A DNA stretch of 31,387 nt, taken from NCBI GenBank assembly GCA_964011275.1, contig CAXGOB010000057.1, positions 1 to 31,387 on the forward strand, read 5' to 3'. Of the stretch, positions 7,194 through 14,925 are shown piece by piece. Made by a program: the position numbers and the translations under genes. Each line of letters opens with the position of its first letter. Within the stretch, counting starts at the first letter, position 1. The stretch comes from UBA7328 sp002471345 (GTDB lineage Bacteria > Bacteroidota > Bacteroidia > Chitinophagales > Saprospiraceae). The notes under the pieces were generated by a model. That model was not told the DNA's origin and made no database searches. It saw only the letters and a list, made by a program, of their open reading frames with translations.

Positions 7194-9788
7194 ATGAAGC
7201 AATTATTACATTTTTTTTTAATGATTTTCTCTCTGAATCTTACTGCCCAGTTTTCACTAATCAATGAAGATGGAAGTGATTATAGTACCATAGAGAATTA
7301 TGAGGTAGAGAAACTAGACAACCAAAAACTAAGGAAAGAAAACGAAACAAAGGATTTTTCGGCATTAACTTTTGCCAAAGCTATTGATGTAAATATTGAT
7401 TGTGTCAAAGATGGTTCTTGGGAATCTATTCCTAACAACAGATTGCTTTGGAGACAGAGGATCCAGTCTCCTGGTGCGACCTCCATTAACCTAGCATTTG
7501 ACAAGTATATAATGCCAAGAGGTGGATACATGATCATTTTTACTGCTGACAAACAATATATGGCCGGCCCCTTCACTGACTTTGATAATAAGACTAATGG
7601 CCAACTGTGGTCTCCCATTATTCCATATGATGATATTATTATTCAAATTGTTATTCCAAGCAAGTCTTTGGACCAACTTCAATTATCTATAGGAAAGATT
7701 AATCATGGATTTTTAGAATCTAGACAAAAATCCCTTTCGCAGTCATGCAATCTTGATGTAATATGTGGAATTGATGATGGTTTTCCTGAGGTAGAAAACT
7801 ATAGAGATGTAATACGTTCTGTTGGGGTCTATTCTATAGAAGGTACACTAATATGTTCCGGAGCATTGGTCAATAATGCCAAAAATAATTGCTTACCCTA
7901 CTTTTTAACGGCAGACCATTGTGGCATTACAGAAAACAATGCATCTAGTGTAGTGGTACATTGGAAATTCGAGAATCAAATCTGTAGAGATACTAATTCT
8001 GTTCAAAGTGGAGGGAATGGTGATGGACGTCTTGATATTTTTAATACAGGAGCCAAAATTGTGGCAAGCAACCCACTTTCAGATATGGTGCTTTTAGAAT
8101 TGGATGCAGATGTCCCTGTTGAAGCAGATCCACACTTTGCTGGTTGGAACAATTCAAGTAACCCTTCGTCTAGTGCGGTTGTAATTCATCATCCAAATAC
8201 TGATGAGAAAAGAATAAGTTTTGAAAATGATCCTATTACTGTATACGAAGATGACGATGCTTTTTGGTATGTAGAAAACTGGGAAATTGGGACAACAGAA
8301 GGAGGTTCCTCGGGAGCGCCACTTTTTAACCCTGACCAACAAATCATAGGACAAGTATTCGGTGGAGAAGCAAGTTGTGGGAATGGCCTTTGGGACATTT
8401 TTGGTCGGTTTGATATCTCTTGGGAAGGGGATGGGTCACCGAAAGGAAGTTTAAATGCTTGGTTAGATCCAGATAATACTGGCATCTCTCAGCTTCAAGG
8501 AAAGAATTGCTCTGCTATTCTGACTGTTAGTGACAGGGTTGTAAGTATTTGTAATCAAATTAATACAGAATATTCTATAACCCTAAGTGCCAATAATGGG
8601 TTTTCTTCCGTTGCAAATTTATCCTATGAGGTTGATGGTAATAGCGATGGAATTTCGATTTCTTTTGCAGACTTACAAATTGGTCCAGATCAAACCATTA
8701 CTGCAAATATTTCTGTAGACAACTCAGCTGCTCAAGGAGAGTATGAAATCAAGTTTGTTGCCGATGAGGCTATAACTCAGACAATTACATTTATTACTCT
8801 TCATGTATCTCAAGAGATTCCGAATATGGTAACACGAATTAGTCCAGATGAAGCAGCTACGGTTGGCACTCAAATAACTTTACAGTGGGTTGATGATTTT
8901 GAATTTTATGATATGGAACTTTCAAAAAATCCAAATTTTAACTCTTTGGTCTTTAGTCAAAAAGAATCATCACCTAACTTTTATGAATTAGGAAATTTAG
9001 ATCAGGAGACAGAATACTATTGGAGAGTAAGGGGCATCAATGCTTGTGGAACTGGCATCTGGTCAAACTTCACTTTTGAAACAGGAAAAATAGAGTGTAC
9101 CACTTATACTGCCTCTGATCTGCCCAAAATTATAACTGAAGACGACAGAAACACCGTCATTTCGACTATCAACATCCCTACAAATCAAGCTATTTCAGAT
9201 GTTAATATCATAAGTATTATTGGGACTCATAGTTGGGTAGGAGATCTTCAGTTCAGACTTGAAAGTCCTTCTGGTAAAGAGATTATCCTTCTTAATCAAG
9301 AATGTGAAAGAGCTACTAATTTTCATGTTGGTTTTGATGACAGTGCAGAAACCACTTTCACCTGCCCTCTTGCAGATTCAATGTCACACATACCAGATGG
9401 TTCACTTTCTATTTTTATAGATGAGTTGTCTGGAGGTGATTGGAAGTTAAAAGTCCTTGACTTAGAAGAGTTTGATGGAGGGTCCTTTGATAGTTGGACA
9501 ATAGAAGTGTGTACAAATGTTTCCAAGAATTCAGTTTCAACTGAAGACTTATCAGAAACCAAATTTAAAGTTTATCCCAACCCTGCTAGAGATGTCATTT
9601 TCTTAAAACTAGAAGACAATGTTAATAAGTGGAGTTACTTGATCCATGATGCCATTGGTTCTTTAAGACAAAAAGGAAATTTAGAACGTGCTATTGAAAT
9701 AAATGACTTGGAAAATGGCATCTACTTTCTTCAAATTAGAGATGGAACCAGAGTTCTAGGAATAGAAAAAATTATCATTTCAAAATAG
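7194..9788 (+). CDS. secreted trypsin-like (lysyl-endopeptidase-type) protease with P domain and T9SS signal
   Basis: This 864-residue exported serine protease begins with a signal peptide (MKQLLHFFLMIFSLNLTAQ) and a propeptide-like region to ~180. The trypsin-like domain spans ~185-440, with His242 in TADHCG, Asp297 in LSDMVLLEL and Ser373 in GGSSGAP. The cysteine-rich start (SCNLDVICG) and overall pattern match the Achromobacter lysyl endopeptidase group. Ig-like sequence (~440-540) and an FN3-like domain (~545-640, ending in the YYWRVRG motif) follow. A proprotein-convertase P domain occupies ~643-775, with THSWVGDLQ and GGDWKLKV. The last ~80 residues (VYPNPARD ... LENGIYFLQI ... KIIISK) form a type A T9SS sorting domain. 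The protein is probably released or surface-anchored for extracellular proteolysis. The lysine preference is inferred from family only. Confidence 0.93.
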   Translation: MKQLLHFFLMIFSLNLTAQFSLINEDGSDYSTIENYEVEKLDNQKLRKENETKDFSALTFAKAIDVNIDCVKDGSWESIPNNRLLWRQRIQSPGATSINLAFDKYIMPRGGYMIIFTADKQYMAGPFTDFDNKTNGQLWSPIIPYDDIIIQIVIPSKSLDQLQLSIGKINHGFLESRQKSLSQSCNLDVICGIDDGFPEVENYRDVIRSVGVYSIEGTLICSGALVNNAKNNCLPYFLTADHCGITENNASSVVVHWKFENQICRDTNSVQSGGNGDGRLDIFNTGAKIVASNPLSDMVLLELDADVPVEADPHFAGWNNSSNPSSSAVVIHHPNTDEKRISFENDPITVYEDDDAFWYVENWEIGTTEGGSSGAPLFNPDQQIIGQVFGGEASCGNGLWDIFGRFDISWEGDGSPKGSLNAWLDPDNTGISQLQGKNCSAILTVSDRVVSICNQINTEYSITLSANNGFSSVANLSYEVDGNSDGISISFADLQIGPDQTITANISVDNSAAQGEYEIKFVADEAITQTITFITLHVSQEIPNMVTRISPDEAATVGTQITLQWVDDFEFYDMELSKNPNFNSLVFSQKESSPNFYELGNLDQETEYYWRVRGINACGTGIWSNFTFETGKIECTTYTASDLPKIITEDDRNTVISTINIPTNQAISDVNIISIIGTHSWVGDLQFRLESPSGKEIILLNQECERATNFHVGFDDSAETTFTCPLADSMSHIPDGSLSIFIDELSGGDWKLKVLDLEEFDGGSFDSWTIEVCTNVSKNSVSTEDLSETKFKVYPNPARDVIFLKLEDNVNKWSYLIHDAIGSLRQKGNLERAIEINDLENGIYFLQIRDGTRVLGIEKIIISK

Positions 9789-9792
9789 AATA

Positions 9793-10155
9793 ATGCTAAG
9801 AATAGCGATGATTGCTCATGATGGTAAGAAAGCAGAAATGGTTGCCTTTGCACTTCAAAATAAAGAAAAGCTTAACCAATGCACACTCTTTGGCACAGGT
9901 ACTACTTCTTCACACATATCCAAAGCAGGAATAAAAATAAAACCTCTATTATCCGGACCTATGGGTGGCGATGCCCAGATAGCAACACTAACAGCTACAG
10001 AAGCTCTTGATATGGTCATATTCTTCAGAGACCCTTTAGATAAACATCCACATGAACCTGACGTACAAATGCTCATGAGGATCTGTGACGTGCATAATGT
10101 GCCATTGGCAACTAACCCTGCTGCTGCTGCTTTGTTTTTAAAAGGGATTATTTAG
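9793..10155 (+). CDS. mgsA: methylglyoxal synthase
   Basis: MgsA converts dihydroxyacetone phosphate to methylglyoxal and phosphate, a bypass of lower glycolysis used under phosphate limitation. At 120 residues it is slightly shorter than the E. coli enzyme. Key residues keep a constant offset to E. coli: Asp60 in GPMGGDAQI (E. coli Asp71), Asp80 in FFRDPLD (Asp91), His87 (His98) and Asp90 (Asp101). The ATG lies 4 bp after the protease stop, and uvrC begins 7 bp after its own stop, so it is probably translated from a shared transcript or from a promoter inside the protease gene. Confidence 0.96.
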   Translation: MLRIAMIAHDGKKAEMVAFALQNKEKLNQCTLFGTGTTSSHISKAGIKIKPLLSGPMGGDAQIATLTATEALDMVIFFRDPLDKHPHEPDVQMLMRICDVHNVPLATNPAAAALFLKGII

Positions 10156-10162
10156 ATACATT

Positions 10163-11965
10163 TTGACAACTGACGATTATAAAAACCTACTTCCTTCTCT
10201 TCCTCGAGAACCTGGAGTGTATCGATACATAGATGATCAAGAAAGAATCATCTATGTAGGAAAAGCTAAAAATCTAAAAAATCGTATTGCATCTTACTTT
10301 GGTGACAAAAAACACAAAGCTTATAAAACCCGTGTGATGATTAAAAATGCGAATCGTGTAGAGTATACTGTGGTGGACTCAGAGCAAGATGCGCTAATAC
10401 TAGAAAACACGTTAATCAAAAAACACCAACCCAGATATAACGTCAACCTTAAGGACGATAAGTCATACACTTACATGGTTGTGAAAAACGAACGTTTTCC
10501 AAGAGTTTTTTTTACACGAAAACTAATAAAAGATGGATCCACTTATTTTGGTCCTTACACTTCTAAGTGGAAGCAAAGACAAATTTTTGATGTAATAAAA
10601 AGTCTCTTTCCTATTCGGAATTGCACATTTAATCTATCTGAGTCAAACATAAACTCCGGGAAATTTAAAGTCTGTTTGGAATATCACATTAAAAACTGTC
10701 TTGGGCCATGTGAAAACTTACAAACAGAAGATGACTATAACAATAACATAGACCAAATAAAACATATCTTAAGAGGGAACCTCAAGCCCGTTAAGGACTA
10801 TCTGAAATCTAAGATGGGAGAACATTCTGAAGCATTAAATTTTGAGAAAGCTTCAATAATTAAAGAAAGATTAGATCTTTTACAAGAATATCAATCCAAG
10901 TCTGCCGTGGTAAGTCACACGATAAAAGACGTAGATGTGTTTTCTATCAATACAGAAGATGACCAATTAGCTTATGTCAACTATCTAAAAATTGTGAATG
11001 GCCTCTTAATCAATACAGATACCATAGAGCTAACTATGAATCTGAATCAAGAACCAGAAGATGTCTTGAGATATTCTGTTAATTATTTCAGAGAAAAGTA
11101 TAACAGTATTGCTCCTGAGATGATATTACCTTTTTCAGTAGAATATCCTGAGGAAATAAATCAAACAATTCCTCAACGAGGAGATAAAAAGAAGCTTCTT
11201 GATTTATCTGCCAAAAATGTATTCTATCACATGATGCAGAAAAGGAAAGAGAATATATCCAAAATAAAAAAACAAACCCCTGCAGAAAGGATTCTCTCTA
11301 CTCTAAAAGCAGATTTAGAAATGAATGAAATGCCTTTTCATATAGAATGTTTTGATAACTCTAACATTCAGGGGACAAACCCTGTAGCCAGTTGTGTAGT
11401 CTTCAAAAATGCTCGACCAAGTAAAAAGGATTATAGAAAATTCAATATTAAAACTGTAGAGGGTGCGAATGATTTTGCATCTATGGAGGAAGTTGTTTAT
11501 CGGCGTTATAAAAGATTACTAGAAGAAGAAAAGCCTTTACCCCAACTAGTAGTTATAGATGGAGGAAAAGGTCAATTGAGTTCGGCTATGATAAGTATAG
11601 AAAAACTGAATCTCTCAGATCAAATAGTTGTCATTGGAATTGCTAAAAAATTAGAAGAAATCTATATGTCTTATGATCCCGTTCCGCTCTATATTGATAA
11701 AAGATCAGAATCTCTGAAACTTATTCAACAGCTTAGAAATGAAGCACATCGTTTTGCGATTAATTTTCACAGAGATCTAAGAAGTAAAAATGCATTTGGA
11801 TCTGAACTGACGGATATTGGTGGAATAGGAGAGAAAACTGCTCAACAATTGCTCCAGAAATTTGGTAGTGTCAAACGCATAAAAGAGGAGTCTTTGGAGA
11901 ATTTAGCTGCTGAAATAGGAAACAAGAAAGCCAAAATAGTTAAGGAGTATTTAGAACATCTTTAA
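10163..11965 (+). CDS. uvrC: UvrABC excinuclease subunit C
   Basis: UvrC makes both incisions in nucleotide excision repair. The 600-residue protein has all expected domains: N-terminal GIY-YIG nuclease (GVY at 18-20, YVGKAKNLKNR at 31-41), a UVR/UvrB-binding motif (~208-240), the RNase H-like endonuclease domain (from ~390, ECFDNSNIQGT, then VVIDGGKGQL), and C-terminal helix-hairpin-helix (~545-600, DIGGIGEKTAQQLL). The start is TTG at 10163: the next in-frame ATG is at about residue 58 and would remove most of the nuclease domain. It sits 7 bp behind mgsA. Its stop is 8 bp from the convergent DJ-1 lipoprotein stop. Confidence 0.97.
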   Translation: MTTDDYKNLLPSLPREPGVYRYIDDQERIIYVGKAKNLKNRIASYFGDKKHKAYKTRVMIKNANRVEYTVVDSEQDALILENTLIKKHQPRYNVNLKDDKSYTYMVVKNERFPRVFFTRKLIKDGSTYFGPYTSKWKQRQIFDVIKSLFPIRNCTFNLSESNINSGKFKVCLEYHIKNCLGPCENLQTEDDYNNNIDQIKHILRGNLKPVKDYLKSKMGEHSEALNFEKASIIKERLDLLQEYQSKSAVVSHTIKDVDVFSINTEDDQLAYVNYLKIVNGLLINTDTIELTMNLNQEPEDVLRYSVNYFREKYNSIAPEMILPFSVEYPEEINQTIPQRGDKKKLLDLSAKNVFYHMMQKRKENISKIKKQTPAERILSTLKADLEMNEMPFHIECFDNSNIQGTNPVASCVVFKNARPSKKDYRKFNIKTVEGANDFASMEEVVYRRYKRLLEEEKPLPQLVVIDGGKGQLSSAMISIEKLNLSDQIVVIGIAKKLEEIYMSYDPVPLYIDKRSESLKLIQQLRNEAHRFAINFHRDLRSKNAFGSELTDIGGIGEKTAQQLLQKFGSVKRIKEESLENLAAEIGNKKAKIVKEYLEHL

Positions 11966-11973
11966 CCTATCCA

Positions 11974-12705
11974 TCAATTTACTTTAATATGGGGAACATT
12001 CTCCAAATTCCAATCAATCACTAACCCTCCAGATATACTTTTGGCTATTTCCTTGCCATACAAAAGTTCGGTAAGATATAATGCCGCTTCAAAACTTTTT
12101 GCTCCCCCTGCTGAGGTAATGTATTTCCCATCATGGACGAACAACACTTCACTTTTGACATCTAGTCGAGGAAACATCTCTTTGTATTTATTTATATCAG
12201 AAGGAAACGTTGTAGAGGCAACATTTTCTAACAAACCCGCTTTGGCTAAGACGAATGCACCATCACAATGGCTTGTCACATAGGTCGCAGCCTCCCCTGT
12301 TTTTTTGACCCATGAGATCATTTGTTCATTCTCTAAATCACTGTCTAGATGATGTTCAGCGCTCGGTACTACAAGAATGTCTATATGTGGAACCGTCTCA
12401 TTTGTATAATCATAATCTGGTAATATGTACAAGCCCTCGAAAGTTCTTATGGGTGAAAGTGTGTTCGCCACTGTAAAAGTATTCATGGCCTTGATTCCTT
12501 CTCTAAATACTGTGTGTTGGAAAATGTCATAAGGAGCGATCAGTTCTGTATTGAAAACTCCATCCATAATTAGAAACCCAACATTGTAATGATCTGGATT
12601 GAGTATTGGTTTTTCTTTCATAAACTTGGGACCCTTTTCCTGTTCTATTTTGTTTTGACAACCTAATAGAATGATCATAAGGAAAATCCATAAAAATATT
12701 CTCAT
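11974..12705 (-). CDS. DJ-1/PfpI-like (class I glutamine amidotransferase-like) lipoprotein
   Basis: The frame is open from 12753, but I place the start at the ATG at 12705. From there a short hydrophobic signal ends in the lipobox LLGC with Cys16, giving 243 residues and a start 2 bp after the stop of the gene upstream. The mature part is a DJ-1/PfpI domain: VGFLIMDG, a conserved Glu (residue 54) in NTELIAPYD, and the nucleophile elbow VTSHCDGAF with Cys147. A later ITSAGGAKSFEAAL segment matches family members such as isonitrile hydratase-like proteins and the N-terminal domains of GlxA-type regulators. Most relatives are cytoplasmic, so export as a lipoprotein is unusual. The reaction is unknown. 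It is probably co-translated with the DUF2279 gene. Confidence 0.85.
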   Translation of the reverse strand: MRIFLWIFLMIILLGCQNKIEQEKGPKFMKEKPILNPDHYNVGFLIMDGVFNTELIAPYDIFQHTVFREGIKAMNTFTVANTLSPIRTFEGLYILPDYDYTNETVPHIDILVVPSAEHHLDSDLENEQMISWVKKTGEAATYVTSHCDGAFVLAKAGLLENVASTTFPSDINKYKEMFPRLDVKSEVLFVHDGKYITSAGGAKSFEAALYLTELLYGKEIAKSISGGLVIDWNLENVPHIKVN

Positions 12706-12707
12706 CG

Positions 12708-13673
12708 TTAAAATTTTAGAAAATGAAAAGAAAACCCACCTTGACTTGACCATTCTAGAGCAGGTAAAGGAAACTTAAAAATATTTAACACTCCAAATAC
12801 TGTTTTCAATAGTCTGCTTTGAGTTTTGATTTTCGTCAAATCGATATCTGGTGAAAAATAGACTTGATGATATCTTGGGTATTCTTGTTTCGACAATGTA
12901 ATTAGATTATTGTTTTCTACCCACTCATTCTCGAATCCCCCATAAAGGTTCTCTGCTCCATATCCAATGGACATATTGAGCCAAGCAGGCCATTTTTGAG
13001 CCTTGGAGAGTGAATTAATATTGAATGATACCCAATACGTTTGACTATTATAGTCTTTAAGAAATCGAGAAGCTACACTTTTGCCGAATAGTTCATTAGC
13101 CCTTTGGTTTAGTGAAATGTTGTTTCCATTTTCTGCAAGGGCTATTTTTTCATAATTTCTTTTTCCACCAGATACCTTGAACATTATTTTCTGTTCTCCC
13201 CATAAAGATTGTTGAATTGCGAATAATGATGTGCCCATGATATTTGCTCCAAAATCATACCCTGAAAACCCCCATTGAGATGAAAACCCGTCTAGTAATT
13301 CAACAGTGCTTTGAAACATTAAAGAAGTAACAGAGCCATATAAAATAGACCGTTTCTCAGACAAGCCAGACCATTTATAAAGGTGATAGGCATAATTACT
13401 CTGGAATTGTGAAGAAAAAACATGCCCAATTTTATCCATCCGGTTCCATTCTCCCCAATCATTAAAAAAATGAAATGAGCTGCGAGGGTAATCTTTATAC
13501 CATACCTCATTAAGTAAATATGTAGATGTGCCATATCCTAGTCCTAAGGCAGAACTAGTCCATACCAACCTTTTTCTGCCTACGGAATCAAGATCTGACT
13601 GACACAAGATGGGATTTGACTCAAAAGAAAAAAGCACCATAACAATAATAAATGATGCTAATTTTTCTTTCAT
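12708..13673 (-). CDS. DUF2279 family exported protein
   Basis: This 321-residue protein has an N-terminal signal peptide (hydrophobic MKEKLASFIIVMVLFSFESNP, cleaved near LCQS). The central part resembles DUF2279 (YfiM-like) proteins: the RMDKIGHVFSS motif, YKWSGLSEKRS, and later WGFSGYDFGANIMGTSLF. The alternating hydrophobic and aromatic pattern and exported nature fit a periplasmic or outer-membrane-associated protein of unknown function. The DJ-1-like lipoprotein gene follows after only 2 bp, suggesting translational coupling and possibly a shared envelope role. Upstream is a 162-bp gap divergent to the PorP/SprF-like gene. Confidence 0.8.
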   Translation of the reverse strand: MKEKLASFIIVMVLFSFESNPILCQSDLDSVGRKRLVWTSSALGLGYGTSTYLLNEVWYKDYPRSSFHFFNDWGEWNRMDKIGHVFSSQFQSNYAYHLYKWSGLSEKRSILYGSVTSLMFQSTVELLDGFSSQWGFSGYDFGANIMGTSLFAIQQSLWGEQKIMFKVSGGKRNYEKIALAENGNNISLNQRANELFGKSVASRFLKDYNSQTYWVSFNINSLSKAQKWPAWLNMSIGYGAENLYGGFENEWVENNNLITLSKQEYPRYHQVYFSPDIDLTKIKTQSRLLKTVFGVLNIFKFPLPALEWSSQGGFSFHFLKF

Positions 13674-13835
13674 AATAGGAGTGTTAACTACATACTCTTA
13701 GAAAGTAATATCAGAGGATAAGAATAAATTTTTCTCCTTCAATATTTTATTCGTGAAGAGATACTCAAAAATGGAGCTTTTTGTTCGTTTAGATGGTATC
13801 TTTCATTATTGAATGTTTTAATTCAAAAATATCAT

Positions 13836-14894
13836 ATGCAAAGACTTATACGAACTTTAATACGACCATGGGTGCTTTCTTTTCTCATGTTGTTATGTTT
13901 AGAGGGATTTGGTCAGGATAAGCATTTTACCAATTTCAGGATGGCTCCATTAGCTGTCAACCCTGCATTGACTGGTGCTTTCGAAGGAACTTATCGGCTC
14001 ACTGGAGTCTACAGAGGCCAATGGACAAGTGTCACAAGCTTTGGCAATGGTTTCAATACTCCTCACATAAGTATTGATATGCCTATTCTGGGAGGAATCC
14101 TCATGGAAAATGATTGGATAGGTGTTGGACTTTCTGTCTTAAGTGACAATGCTGGTTTTGCCAAATATAGAAGTGGCTTTGCAGGAACCTCTGCCACATA
14201 TCATATGGGCATGGATGATGATTATAGTCGCGTCTTTTCTGTAGGGTTCCAATATGGAAGGGAAAATCGAAAATTTAGTGGTAATGATATTCGTACGCCA
14301 TCTGTCCTTTTTGGGGACCCTGGAGAACGATTAGTATTAGATAATGAAGGAAACACTCAAGCTATATCAAATGGCTCAATTGGAATTGGGGTCACATACA
14401 AGGCAACGATAAATGATCAAGGAGACCTTTGGCGAGCAGGAATCGCCATGAAAGGAATAGGTGCATCAAAAGGAAGTTTTATTTCAGTAGACTCTTTGTC
14501 TCAAGATAGGACGAACCTTACTAAACCCACTTTAGTAGGTTTTGGAGAAGCCTCAATGGTCATGACGGATAAAATCAGAATTAACCCTGCAGTTATTTTT
14601 CAAACAAATAGCGGATTTGTAACCATAGAAGCTCAAGCTACAGCGGATTATCTTCTCAATCCAAAAAAGAGACAGATTGTAACTGCGGGCTTAGGATATA
14701 GAGTTGGAGATTCCATAAATCTGTTAGCAGGCATGCAGATAAAAGATATAAAAGTCGGGTTTGCCTATGACATAACGATGTCAGGATTTAGCGGGGCAAC
14801 TCGGAACGGAGCTTTTGAAGTTTCTGTTGGATACATTGGCAAGGTGTTTAAAAAACCCGATGTGCACCCTATTATTTTATGCCCTAGATTATAA
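13836..14894 (+). CDS. PorP/SprF family type IX secretion-associated outer-membrane protein
   Basis: This protein is about 352 residues from the ATG at 13836; a TTG at 13809 is also in frame but adds nine residues before the signal peptide. The signal peptide ends near GFG/QD at ~26. The hallmark N-terminal segment follows (HFTNFRMAPLAVNPALTGAF, then YRGQW), and the rest alternates like a FadL-type beta-barrel, with YHMGMDDDYSRVFSVGFQYG in the middle. Members include PorP, a core T9SS component, and SprF, which is needed for secretion of particular cargo adhesins. Because the partner downstream is PorE-like, this may be a cargo-dedicated SprF/PorP paralogue, but sequence alone does not decide between the two. 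Confidence 0.9.
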   Translation: MQRLIRTLIRPWVLSFLMLLCLEGFGQDKHFTNFRMAPLAVNPALTGAFEGTYRLTGVYRGQWTSVTSFGNGFNTPHISIDMPILGGILMENDWIGVGLSVLSDNAGFAKYRSGFAGTSATYHMGMDDDYSRVFSVGFQYGRENRKFSGNDIRTPSVLFGDPGERLVLDNEGNTQAISNGSIGIGVTYKATINDQGDLWRAGIAMKGIGASKGSFISVDSLSQDRTNLTKPTLVGFGEASMVMTDKIRINPAVIFQTNSGFVTIEAQATADYLLNPKKRQIVTAGLGYRVGDSINLLAGMQIKDIKVGFAYDITMSGFSGATRNGAFEVSVGYIGKVFKKPDVHPIILCPRL

Positions 14895-14925
14895 CCTCAT
14901 GTTGTTCCAGGAAAATAGAAACACA

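Noticed and set aside
7491..7682. Minus-strand frames within the protease gene, here and at 8154-8485 and 9323-9562.
   Set aside because: They overlap confidently assigned domains of the protease, and their translations show no domain or signal.
12706..12753. Longer start for the DJ-1-like protein at 12753.
   Set aside because: It would overlap the upstream gene by 46 bp and place 16 polar residues before the lipoprotein signal, which starts cleanly at 12705.
13797..13804. TATCTTTC upstream of the PorP-like gene as a -7 element.
   Set aside because: It misses the final G of the consensus, and the nearest TTG is only 13 bp upstream instead of about 19.
14815..14925. Longer start for the PorE-like protein overlapping the PorP-like gene.
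   Set aside because: The extra 37 residues are out-of-frame translation of the PorP-like C-terminus plus the gap, and they bury the signal peptide.
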